Origin: Tetraselmis striata
Taxonomy: Eukaryota; Chlorophyta; Chlorodendrophyceae; Chlorodendrales; Chlorodendraceae
Length of the DNA stretch: 64,000 nucleotides
Assembly (NCBI GenBank): GCA_006384855.1
Contig: VCJN01000206.1
Span: 186,001 to 250,000 of the forward strand
Direction: 5' to 3'
Below the pieces are notes generated by a model. The model saw only the letters and a list, made by a program, of their open reading frames with translations. It had not been told where the DNA came from and ran no database searches. The translations under genes and the position numbers were made by a program. Position 1 is the stretch's first letter; the number at the start of each line of letters is the position of its first letter. Positions 35,105-45,495 of the stretch are shown piece by piece.

Positions 35105-35485
35105 CAAGCCAAACAGAGGCTACATACACTCCTTCGCATATATGCCGACAGTCCCTCAAACCTACACCATGTCCAAACCTAGTACCTCCCACCCACAACC
35201 CTACAACACAAACCCACTACCATTAACAAACACGCTTCCGCATAACACCATACAAGACACCCCCGCTACGGCACGGGGGGGGGGGGGGGAGGGGGTTATT
35301 TTCAAGTGGCATGGATGAGGGAGGGGCGCGGGCGAACATGAGGAAGGCCGGAAGCTGCATCCGTAATATCTAGGGTTCTCACAGCGGTAGGATATGCAAG
35401 TCCTAAAAGCAACTCGGCTTATTGGGCAGTGGAGAGCAGCAAGTCAGCACGTTGTAATCCAATTTCAATTTCAATTTCTAAACCA
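35105..35485 (-). repeat. Dispersed repeat, partner of 16541-16875
   Basis: The reverse complement carries the same landmark order as the 16.5-kb copy. A G run at 35276-35288 has expanded inside it. Confidence 0.75.
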
Positions 35486-36282
35486 ACAAGTCACCGACAC
35501 ACCTAATGCTCCTAACGTCTCCCGGAACTATAGCCATGCTCACTCTTACCGGCAACGCGACCGCGACATGGACTGCCACTGCGCGCTACTTGAACCATGA
35601 GCAATGACGCGACGGCCCCGAAGGTGAGTATCGGTCCTCCCTAAACACGCCAGTCCATGTCCATATACTTTATTTGCTCGCCTCCGACGAACGATGCGTC
35701 ATGTTATACGTTCGAACGACATGCCGTGGCTCTTGTCCGCCAGCAGACAACACACCGCTCACATTGACGGCGTGTATCAGTTACCCGGGCAACCCGGGGT
35801 AACCCCGACGTCGCGCAACCGGTTCGCATATAGCGAATGCGGCTTGAACCCGATGTATGCGGCGGTGAAGGCAACGTTAGTCGCGAGCCCCGAAGCGGCG
35901 GTGCCGCATGCAGCTGTTGTGTACCGCGAAGTCCACCCCCGAAGAGTTCGACAAGCTCGCCACGTGGATCGGCGTGTTGCTGCGGCGGTCGGCACCTTAT
36001 AGAGCTGCCATGGATCTCACGCATTTGCACGAAGCAATAATCATACTCGCGGGTGGCGGCCCTTGCAGACATAGCGATGTGCGGGTGCAAATCCTTCCTT
36101 GTCGCTCGACCCACCATGTTTCTAAGCGAGGGTTCCTAGTAGTGCCTAATAGCCTGTGCCATGCGTGGTTGCCACAGTCAGACGTGTGAGCGGTTCAATT
36201 TGGGAGTCGTTAATACCGTGCGGGACGTTATTCCAGGACACGATGCGGGGCCGTGTTTTTTCCAAACTAGCGTGTCCCGAAG

Positions 36283-36353
36283 CTGCCAACTCGCGCACTT
36301 ACCGGGGGACACTACAAGACCACAGAATGGGTGGGTTTGATATCCACGATGTG
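36283..36353 (+). repeat. Short direct repeat, copy 1
   Basis: CGCGCACTTACCGG...GGGTGG.TT...ATCCACGAT recurs at 36622-36696 in the same orientation. Confidence 0.6.
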
Positions 36354-36621
36354 AGCCTACAACTATTTGGCGTGTCATCCGCCTTTACGTGGAGCTAGTG
36401 CGCGGAAGTGAGGGGGCTGGACGGGCGCGTGCGTGCTATCACTATAAATAGTGTCCTCGTGTACACGAAACTGGCACCGGTACCGGTACGGCGGAGAGGG
36501 GGGGGGGGGGGGGGGGTGTTCTCGCCGACACGCGCGTACCCATGCAAAACCGGGCCGGGGGCGGGGCGAACATATTCCCGTGACACGAGCAGCCCTGTGC
36601 TTGCTAAATCAGTGTGCAGCA

Positions 36622-36696
36622 AAGCCGCAACACGCGCACTTACCGGCGGGCACTATATATAAGGCACATAGTGGGTGGTCTTCAAATCCACGATAT
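36622..36696 (+). repeat. Short direct repeat, copy 2
   Basis: Partner of 36283-36353, about 340 bp away. Confidence 0.6.
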
Positions 36697-36869
36697 GTTT
36701 CTTCAACGCCCGCGGCGCGATATGAGTAACTATGCGCTCCGTTGACAACGTGGCACGATTCCGTGGGATAAGGCCAGAATGTGCGGCGCTGTGACCGTTG
36801 CAACGGTATGCCGGGCAACGACTATTGGTTGCAACTACCAATAGTGCTTATTTATACAACACCCAACAT

Positions 36870-38400
36870 ATTTACACAATACCTCGTGTTATCTCAATTG
36901 GCCGCACGAGGCGAGCGTGATGTTTGTGGGCCGGAGTAGTCGGAGCCATCCCCGGGGTCGCGACGTCGGACAACATTCGTGGCAGACTGACACGACATGT
37001 CGTGTCGTACCACCGCTGGGGCGACGAGCGGTCGGCGCTCTCCAAAACCATTTGGTTACGCATCCCAGCGCTGCGTCGCGCGCATGTGCGCGGGGGACGG
37101 GGGGCGTTGCGGCTAGGAATGAGGGGCGCGTAAGTGCGTGCCGGGGCAACAGTATAGCCTTTTGAGCCCTCCATGTTGGGCGGGTTTTGGATGTTGGTGA
37201 GGTTTATATTTTGTCGGAAATGCGTGCCACGACACTGTACGCAGGGCAACTGAATGCGGCCGCGAAATTTTTTTACTTGACGCAAGGTTCCACACGAAAT
37301 TGCCCAATCACTGCGACGTGCAATTATTGAACATCACACCACGCGCCCTTCTCATGCAATTTTGTGTCCTCATGCATCATGTTGTTGGGCGGGTTTTGGA
37401 TGTTGATGCGGTTTGTCGAAAATGCACGTGCCACTACACACCGTGCGCGGGCTACTAAATGTTGCCGCGATAAATTCACAACACAAGGTTCGTAAGGATT
37501 TTTTTGTGAGAAGGGCGCGCGCAGTGCTGTGTTCAATATTTTAACGTCGTAATGTTCGAGCAGTTTCGATAGGAACTGTGTGTCGAGATGTGTTGCGGTC
37601 ACATTTAGTAGTCGCGTACTATGTGTACTAACACGCATTTCCAACAATGAAACCGCATCAACATCCATAACCCAGAGATGGTGCAGCACGAGGACACTAA
37701 ATTGCGTGCGTGAGAAGGGCGCAGTGATATGCTCCATGTTTGCACGTCGTAATGATTGGGCCATGTCGAAAGAAATCGTTGTGTGCTCAGGATTTATCGC
37801 GGCCATATTTAGTAGCCCACGTATGGTGTGTTCGTAGTGGCACACATTTCCGACAAACCGCACCAGCATCCAAAACCCTGCCCAATCACATGGTGCAGCA
37901 CGAGGACACGGAATTGCGTGAGAAGGGCGCGGTGTTGCGCTGAATAATTGCACGTCGTAATAATTGGGCAATTTCGTGTGGAACCGCGTGTTATGGATTA
38001 CATTTAGTAGCCCGCGTATTACGGTGTGTAGTAGTGGCACGCATTTCCGACAAACCGCACCGACATTCACAACCTTGTCCAATCACAGAGGGGGGGGGTT
38101 AAAAGGACAAATTGTTGACCCGGCACCCACCTACGCGCCCCCTCATTCCTAGCCGCAATACGCCCCGCGCCCTCCCCGCCTCCTGCGCGAGACGCGGCGC
38201 TGCGATGCGTAGTTGGATGGTTTTGGATCGCGCCGACCGCTCGTCGCCCCAACGGTATGACACGATATGTCCTATCAATGCCATGACTGTTGTCCGACGT
38301 CGCGCGACCCCGGGGATAGCTCCGACTACTCCGGTCCACAAATATCACGCACGCCTCGCGCGCGGCCAATTGAGTTACACGACTTTTCGTGTAAACATGC
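36870..38400. mobile_element. Fold-back-like palindromic element
   Basis: The outer arms 36870-37168 and 38100-38400 are inverted copies (shared CTCAATTGGCCGC, CCGGAGTAGTCGGAGC, CGACGAGCGGTCGGCG, CTAGGAATGAGGGGCGCG). Inside are about five diverged units of about 200 bp marked by ATTTCCGACAAACCGCA: three in plus orientation (words at about 37635, 37844, 38041) and two inverted (about 37210, 37412). Each outer arm contains a GACACGACATGTCGTGTC-type palindrome (36989; 38258). No transposase domain recognised. Long inverted ends built from tandem subrepeats are typical of Foldback elements. Confidence 0.75.
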
Positions 38401-39867
38401 TGTGGTACGTACCACCCACACCGTGTCTTTTTCAACTACCTAACCCGGTGCAATAACGGCGGCGTACCGTTGACACGCCATAGTGTTGCACCATGACGGA
38501 ACCCGCCCGGGAACTAACTGTTGTTAACATGCCCTCTGCAAAATTCATGCGCGCCCTCTCTTCCAATGCATTGTTCCTCTATAATAGGAGCGCGACGCCA
38601 CCGGCAGCGGGCACCGGGTGCACACTCGTGTGGGGCAGCATATGGCAGAGTAATACTGAAGTGTGGTTTTCTCCCTTACAAGCATAGTTCTTCTAGGTGG
38701 GCAACGTCACCGGTCGGACAACAACCGGCATGCTCGAGTTGACAGTCCGCCAGGTGCCCCGGGGTTCCGGCCGCCATACAAGTCCTCGCCACGGACGCCC
38801 CACCTGTCCCCGCGGTGCCACGGGGCCGTTGGGTCGTTGTGCCGAGTAGAGGGAGTTGCAGTTGCATCCATTCTTTCAGGCAGCGAGAATTTGAGTCGGT
38901 TGCAAAGGCCCTCGCCTAATAGGCCACAAACATTATGTGGGTCGTATTTGGACTGTAGTCACAATACGTGAACACGTGTAAAGCAATTATCCCCGACACG
39001 CTCCGTAGTCTCAACATAGGCGCGCGGCGCGGCGAAGCGGGCCAGCACATCTGTGGTTGTGTCGTATGCTCGAAGGAAGCCATGCATGCTTGCCGCGAGC
39101 GCATTCGCGATCCGCTTCACCCGCTGCGGCGTTTCCCTCCACGGCATCACCCCGTTCATATGGACCAACATGCAGTTGTTGAAGCGGACACTCAAGCGCA
39201 CATAATAGCGGTGTGCCGTGATCCCATTCTCTTCCCATGTGACCGTATAAGCTTGCCCCATCTTGGGCCCCAAGCCAGGTTGGGCGCGGGGGGGGGGGGG
39301 GGGGGGGTCCTCCGCACTTCCGCACTCCAGCTGTATTGCCCCCCTCCATGGAGTGGCGGGGGTGTGGCCGGTGTGTGTGTACATATGTGGAGCGTGCACT
39401 GGACGGATCGGCCTGCCGCTAGATCGCGGCGCGCGGGTAATGTCGCCGCCCTTCCTCTCGCAAGTGCACCGGTAGCGATATATGTAGTTTGTGCGCGGTC
39501 GCCTTTCCCCGTACTGTTATACAATCGGTATCGGTAATAGTATGTGTAACGGCCATCATGCCCGACATATCGTGTCTGTAAATTTGAAGTAGACGACTCT
39601 CCTCTTTACTACTATACTGCCGGTACCGGTATTGCTGGACACAATGGACCCATCATGCACAATTAATCGTGTATGTAGTTTGTGCGCAGCCGCTTTTTCC
39701 CGTACTGCTTTACTTATGCCGGTGCTACTAGCGCACGCAACGGCCGGCGGCCACCATGCATGCTCAATCGTGGCAGGGGAAGCGGGCTACTCTTGTGATT
39801 ACATCAATGCAAATGAGATTACCACTACAAGTACACTATGCGCCCATATCATTCACATTCATGGAGG

Positions 39868-40438
39868 CCGCGTCATCTTCCTCCTCCTCCTCCCCTCCTC
39901 CTCCAACCCATCGCTTCTTCGCGGCGGGCGGGTCCTCCTCCTCCTCCTCCTCCCCCGCCTCATGTCTCTCGTCCTCCCGCCCCGCGGCCTCCTTAGTTCA
40001 TCTTGCCAAACATGGTGCTAAACTGCATGGTCGTCGGCGCCAAATAAACACCCTCCAAATATGCGCGCCTTGTCCCCGCTCCTTGTCGTGCTCATGCACG
40101 CCGCCTTGAAGCGCAACATGAGCACGAACAACACATGGTCCATGTTGGAAAAGGAGTTTCACGAATTGGCAAAGGGGCGATTCTTCTGCTGGGCACAAAA
40201 AGAAGTTGGATGCCATGTTGGATGAACTTCGCGCTGTTGTAATTTCAGCTGCAATCCGTAGTGTGACACTTTGTGACTAAACTCGTCGACGAGGCACCCC
40301 GCAAACTCCGCCAACTTGTTGATGAGGAACTCCGAAGAACTATGGCTCCCATTTAAGGCAAAAGTTGTCGAGGTTGCACTTGAAAGCGAGGGCTGGGACG
40401 CACGCGAACCCGTGCTTCAGTCCTTCATGGCACGTTAA
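39868..40438 (+). pseudogene. Possible decayed coding remnant
   Basis: A Ser/Pro-rich start ([15 protein letters not shown] from 39868) is followed, across several stops and frame changes, by protein-like pieces (TWSMLEKEFHELAKGRFFCW; ESEGWDAREPVLQSFMAR). The pieces suggest an old gene or transposon DNA-binding protein. I cannot name it. Confidence 0.3.
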
Positions 40439-42614
40439 ACCTTATTGTTTACGGAAATAATGACATGTTGCAGCTTTCAATGCGGTCAACTCAATATGTC
40501 GTGTAAGCGGACTTCTCGAAGGCGGCTCATGGCAAGTTGCATCCCTGACCGATGGCGGCACGATCAATCGCGTTTCATATAATGAAAATTCGTCGCCAAT
40601 TTAAAGTACACAACCTCCCTCACTCTAGTAGACATGACGTATAATCGTGTAATAAAATCAACATCGACAATACAAACACATGCCCCCCCTCGCACTACGT
40701 GCAGACACGTTCCATCGTGTCTATACGACGCCATGTCGGTAGTTATCACGATCAGACAGTAAAGGATGCATACTCGTGCACTCGGATGAGTACATAAGGG
40801 GCGGGGGGGGGGGGGATTTACATTTACCTCACCACAAACGGAGGCAAATACTTTTTGATAGTCCCGATCGTGCAATATCACAAAACCCTTCACGGCGCGG
40901 ACGAAGTCCTTCTTTGATGCCTCGAACCATTCATTCGAGCGGGCCGTAGAGGTAGATACCTCGTATTTGCATGGTTATGCATACACGATAGCGCCCTCAG
41001 ACCGTTAGCAACTACCACAACGTAATCATTCAGACTCACCCCGCAAGCACATCCCGCCAGAAGACGTGGTACTATCGGTCGTCCACGGCAAACTTCAACT
41101 GCAATCTATATAGATAGCACCTCGCCGTGCAGAAAGGCAGGTTGTGAGTACCAAAAAATGCAATCAGCGAATACTCGCGGCCACTCTCTAGCATGTTAGC
41201 ACTTATTTCACTGGCTACCATAATTCGATACGCGACGGATCGTGTCAATGACTATACTGCGCATCGTCAATGAAGCACATACGACCTACCACTCGCAGAA
41301 TGTAAGCGACTGTAGTTATTAATCGAGTGGGGATGGGGACTCACCTTCGCGGAAACCACTAGCAACCCGTATGCTTTTTTTCCCCTCAACACTAGTGACA
41401 TGCTTGCATTCATTGCAATATTAAGTTGAACATACCCGCAGTGCAAGAGTTAGATGATGATGTAAACCTCTTTTTTGGTGGTCTCCGTATGCACATTTTT
41501 GGACATAACAAGGCGAGGCAACATGACAGGTGTCCGGCCACAATATCTCGTCAAGCTGGAAAATGTCGTTCCCGAAGGCTGCGACGCGAAACACCGGAAA
41601 AATGATGGGCAAGTTACTGTACACGACCTGTCGTGTCAAAACAAAGCATAAGCGCCCACCGGTCGATGTACACGACATGCCGTTTCAGCGCACAAACCGA
41701 GGTAGGTGATATACACATGTTGTCGCCGCAACGCGAGACCATGGAACTCCCGCCCCTTGGTTATGTCTCCACAAATATCCGGGTCATCATTGGGGTAGAT
41801 AGGGAGTCTCTGTGTGGATACGCAGCCGGTTTGTAGTTTGCCTGCCTCCAAGCACATATACGGCATGTGATGGTTTGGGACACGATTGTTGTAGTAGTTG
41901 CAGCGGCACTTTGTCCCTTGCCACCTGCTGGTCGCGAGCTCATAAGCCACAAAGCAGTCTTACTTGTAGCTGTGTTGCCACATGTGGGGCCTTTGCGCCG
42001 CCACTACGAAGTGGATCTCGCGACAGTCATGATATGCGTATACATACCGCCGGGGTACAAGCAACAAACGATCTCAAAGGGATTCGGGGAGTGAGACGGT
42101 AGTTCTTCATTGGGTGGGTCGAGCGGTGGGGGTTTCGGCACGTCGCCGCTTGGGAGAGCCTCGCTTTCGACTTGCCGGGACCGTCGCGCTGCCCCCCCCC
42201 CCCCCCCCCCCACCCTCCGCCGGACAACCCGCCGCATGCTTTTTCGTCCACAACATCTTCTGCACACAGTCACTACCCCATGCATCTGGGCGCCTTCTTA
42301 TAGGCTCTACGCCGCTTGGCGCCCGACCTATACATTGCTGCGAACGGCGGGCAAGGGATCAAGGACGGGGAGTGGAGTCACAGGTTGTGTGATTCCGCGA
42401 CTTCGTTGAATTTGAAAAATCACTCATTACGCATGCCGCGATTGGGATTCTCGGCAGGGATCGGTACGAGTATTGTACAACGAGTATGCTTCCCTGACAC
42501 GAAAAATCTAGTCATCGCGTTTTGTGCGGCTGGGCGGCAGGGTAAGCCATAGCTGTGCGGGTGGGAGTCTAGGTCTTGGGCGCCCCGCGAGGGGCGATAA
42601 TGAGGTTCGTACCA
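40439..42614. other. Intergenic, no gene recognised
   Basis: Short open frames only. It contains ACGACATGTCGT-like palindromic words near 41620 (ACACGACCTGTCGTGT) and 41668, and a C run at 42194. Confidence 0.45.
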
Positions 42615-43962
42615 CTAGGGTTTGGCGGAACTCAGTTCCGTTCCGGCGAGTTCTGGAGTTCCGGCCTGGGTGGAATTGAACCGCCGGAATTCCGTTCTGC
42701 CGGAACTCGGCCAAAAACCCGGTGGAACTGACCCCCCCCCCCCCCCCCCCGGAACTACATCGAAACTTATCCTAATCGTTTCCAGCGTGTTGCTATCGCA
42801 TTGGCTCGTCGAGATATGATGATATACGGTGAGAAAAACAAAGCCCTTCTGATGAGTTACAAGAAGGAGGTGATGCTTCCGGCACTATACGAGATGGACA
42901 ACACCATACAGACTGCCAAGCAGCTCCTTGCGCCTATTGCACCGGATGCTGCTGATAGTACTGCACCAGCCCCTGCCAATCGGCCTAAGGAGATTGACCT
43001 GATGAACGACAATGAATTGCCGGATCCCGGAGAATTACTGGATGAACTGTCTCTTCAACACCGGCAACATGTGGTGTAGGACGAGTGGGCATTGTACTAC
43101 GCCGCCGCCAAGACCAAGAGGCAAGCTGGCGACATTGCGCCTGGCGTTGCCCTCCTGGGCTGGTGGAAGATTAATGCAAGCCTCTACCCCATTGTGGCTG
43201 AGATAGCTCTTGTTATTCTCTGCATGCCTGCTAGTCAGATAGAATGGGGGCGCGTATTCCCTTTAGCAGGGCTGGTCACCCAGCATCTGCGTAACAAGAT
43301 GAGTGTGGAGATGATGTACGATCAGGTTTTCATCAACAAGAACGTGGATGCTGCCACGGAAATATCTTTCAAACCCAAGGAGAACATGGGCCCGGACACG
43401 TCCAATAAGGTTGCGTTCCCTGCCGCTGGCATCACGATTCCATCGGAGCTGGATGAGGCGCGCGCCATCGAGGCAATAGCATGCGAGTGGCTGCATGGCA
43501 ACAGTGAGCATGAGGGATCGGCGCCATAGCGCTACCTGGTTGAGGAGGAGGAGCAGCTGGCCGCCTTGGAGCGTGCTGATGAGGAGGCGTCTACCAACAT
43601 CCGCTTCGTCATGTGATGTGTTAGAATAATGCATACTTAGCATGGTTGGCTGTGAGGCCGGGTGGGCAAGGGGCGTAGACAAAATAACATGTAATATTGG
43701 CTTTTTTTCTTACAATCCGCAGCTCACACTGGTGTCACTTGCCTGCACAACTGCAACGCTCATAGCAGCACAATACTATACAAACAGCCCAGTTCCGGCC
43801 CCGGATCCGGCTGAATTCCGTTCATTTCCGGCGGAACTAGACTGTTCCGGCGGAATTCTGTGATTCCGATCCGGCGGAACTGAACGGAATTCCGTGGTTC
43901 CATTCCGGAATTCAGTTCCGCCGGCACGGAACTCGTCCATTTGGAGTTCCGCCCAACCCTGG
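42615..43962 (+). mobile_element. Degenerate hAT-family DNA transposon
   Basis: The ends CTAGGGTTTGGCGGAACTC (42615) and the inverse of CCAGGGTTGGGCGGAACTCC (to 43962) form terminal inverted repeats. Subterminal GGCGGAACT/GTTCCG words repeat many times. The 8 bases outside (TCGTACCA; TTCTAACA) agree at 5 of 8 positions, so a decayed 8-bp target duplication is possible. The interior keeps only the C-terminal part of the transposase. Confidence 0.8.
42819..43614 (+). pseudogene. hAT transposase C-terminal fragment
   Basis: Contains the hAT dimerisation signature: LLGWWKINASLYPIVAEIAL followed by LCMPASQIEWGRVFPLAG, where families usually show WW..n...yP.La..A...L..p.ts...Er.FS..G. Upstream is an acidic linker (MNDNELPDPGELLDEL). 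Frame-internal stops at about 43077 and 43527 break it, and the N-terminal BED finger and catalytic region are gone. It cannot make a working transposase. Confidence 0.8.
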
Positions 43963-44027
43963 TTCTAACAAGGTGCTATACGCGCGCTCCGCGCGGCTGC
44001 ATTGGCTGCTTCCGCATATTTTAAATA

Positions 44028-44708
44028 ATGTCATATTTTGCAGACGATAACTACGCTGATCACGTGGCACGCTGCTCTGGGGGCGACTCCAATCACGCCG
44101 CACACGAGTGGGCGGCACATGGCCTTTCCGACATTTGCCACGACGTGAAGTCAGCGCTGGGCGTGGGTGTCCAGATCCTCACGGAGCCGTCGGTGCTTGT
44201 TTCTCTCCCGAAGGGCAGCGACGGGCGGCCCGCCGATGTTGGGCTTTTTGGGTATGGCGGTATCCGCGGAAACACGGTTGCTGTCGATACCACCATTGCC
44301 CCTATCCTCGGCGTGTCAACCCCGGATCCAACGACTGCTTTGCGGGCTGCAGAGCGCCACAAAATCCAGAAGTATGACGAGGGTGTCCGAAACGCCGCCA
44401 GCATGCTTCGCTTTGTCCCTTTCGCCGTTTCCGAGTTTGGCTCGCTGGCCCCGCACGCTGAGGCCTTCTTGGTGGAGCTCGCGAAAGCTAGCCAAGCACA
44501 CACTGGCAAGAATATCGGCCAGCTCTTGTCTGCGTGGCGCCGCCGTTTCTCCTTGCTCATCAACATGGCTCATGCAGACAATGTTCTTGGCGGGGTCGCG
44601 GCCGCGCGTGTGGCACGTGATGGTGCTCCTGCGCCCGCGTCGCGTCGTTCGTCGGCATGTGTTGCTATGACCCGGGTCATTGGCTGCAAGCGTCCTCGCC
44701 GTGCCTGA
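44028..44708 (+). CDS. LINE C-terminal endonuclease-like domain (5'-truncated non-LTR retrotransposon)
   Basis: Open frame of 226 aa with no reverse transcriptase upstream. It shows a His/Cys cluster (YADHVARCSGGDSNHAAHEW) followed by a restriction-enzyme-like nuclease core, GRPADVGLFGYGG...NTVAVDTTIAPIL, then AAERHKIQKYDEGVR and FVPFAVSEFGSLAPHAEAFL. This order is the C-terminal domain that follows the RT in RLE-type LINEs and related plant/algal elements. The 3' UTR after it is shared with 2782-2972. The left break lies within about 65 bp of the hAT element's right end. Confidence 0.65.
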   Translation: MSYFADDNYADHVARCSGGDSNHAAHEWAAHGLSDICHDVKSALGVGVQILTEPSVLVSLPKGSDGRPADVGLFGYGGIRGNTVAVDTTIAPILGVSTPDPTTALRAAERHKIQKYDEGVRNAASMLRFVPFAVSEFGSLAPHAEAFLVELAKASQAHTGKNIGQLLSAWRRRFSLLINMAHADNVLGGVAAARVARDGAPAPASRRSSACVAMTRVIGCKRPRRA

Positions 44709-44895
44709 TAGCCTACCCCGGGGCGGGGGTTCTTGGAGTTTCTGGCAGCTAAGTGACTTCGTGGTTCCCTTGGCTCCTTTTTGTCTTTTGGCTCCCTGTC
44801 CTCCTGTTCGACCTTGTTTTCAGGCTTAAGTATCTCTTTTGCTGGCAACCTCTCATAATTGCTCTTAGTTCTCTTTGTAGTGCGTTTTTGTGAAA
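44709..44895 (+). mobile_element. 3' UTR of the LINE
   Basis: Family-specific tail ending GATGTAAATA, aligned with the minus-strand fragment at 2782-2972. The copies differ at scattered positions. Confidence 0.7.
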
Positions 44896-45495
44896 GCCCC
44901 GATGTAAATATAGATAACTACGCGCCCTTTTATTCTCCTTCCTATATAGTCTCCTGTAACCAAAAAGTTCACCCTTCCTACAGTCTCCTCTTCCTAGCCT
45001 CCTCCATGGAGCCTCGTCTCCTTCCTGGCCTGCTCGTCATACATTCCCTAATACTGTAATATCATTTCCGTGTGCAAATAAAACATTTTATTGAATCCCC
45101 CCCCGGCCATCCAATCCTCCATATGTAAACGCTCAGCAGCGCGCGCCGCTGCTCTGGTCCGATGATTCGGTCGGAAGCAACAGCTCTATCCGCACCACGG
45201 ACTAGCGACCACTGCCAGCCCTCCCCCAACCCCGTTGTAGCAGCCCCGCCACCAGCCCCACCTGGGAACGAAATTTTACATCTCGGGTCTGTACCCACGT
45301 CAGCTCAGATCCAGTTCCGCTCGCAGCAGTCAACGTCCGTCCCCGCAGCCAGCCAGCGGACGCCGTACCGCGCCGCCCGCGCGCGTCCAGATCGCCGCTG
45401 TGATAATAGAACAACCCCAAGGAGGGCCTGTTGACCAGCCCGCTAACGCTGACGGTGACGCGATACAGGCACTCGGGAGCCCCGGCAGCGAGGCC

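Noticed and set aside
37324-38082. 252-codon minus-strand ORF as a repeat protein
   Set aside because: The internal repetition comes from the ~200-bp units of the fold-back element; the frame is open by chance in a repeat-built region.
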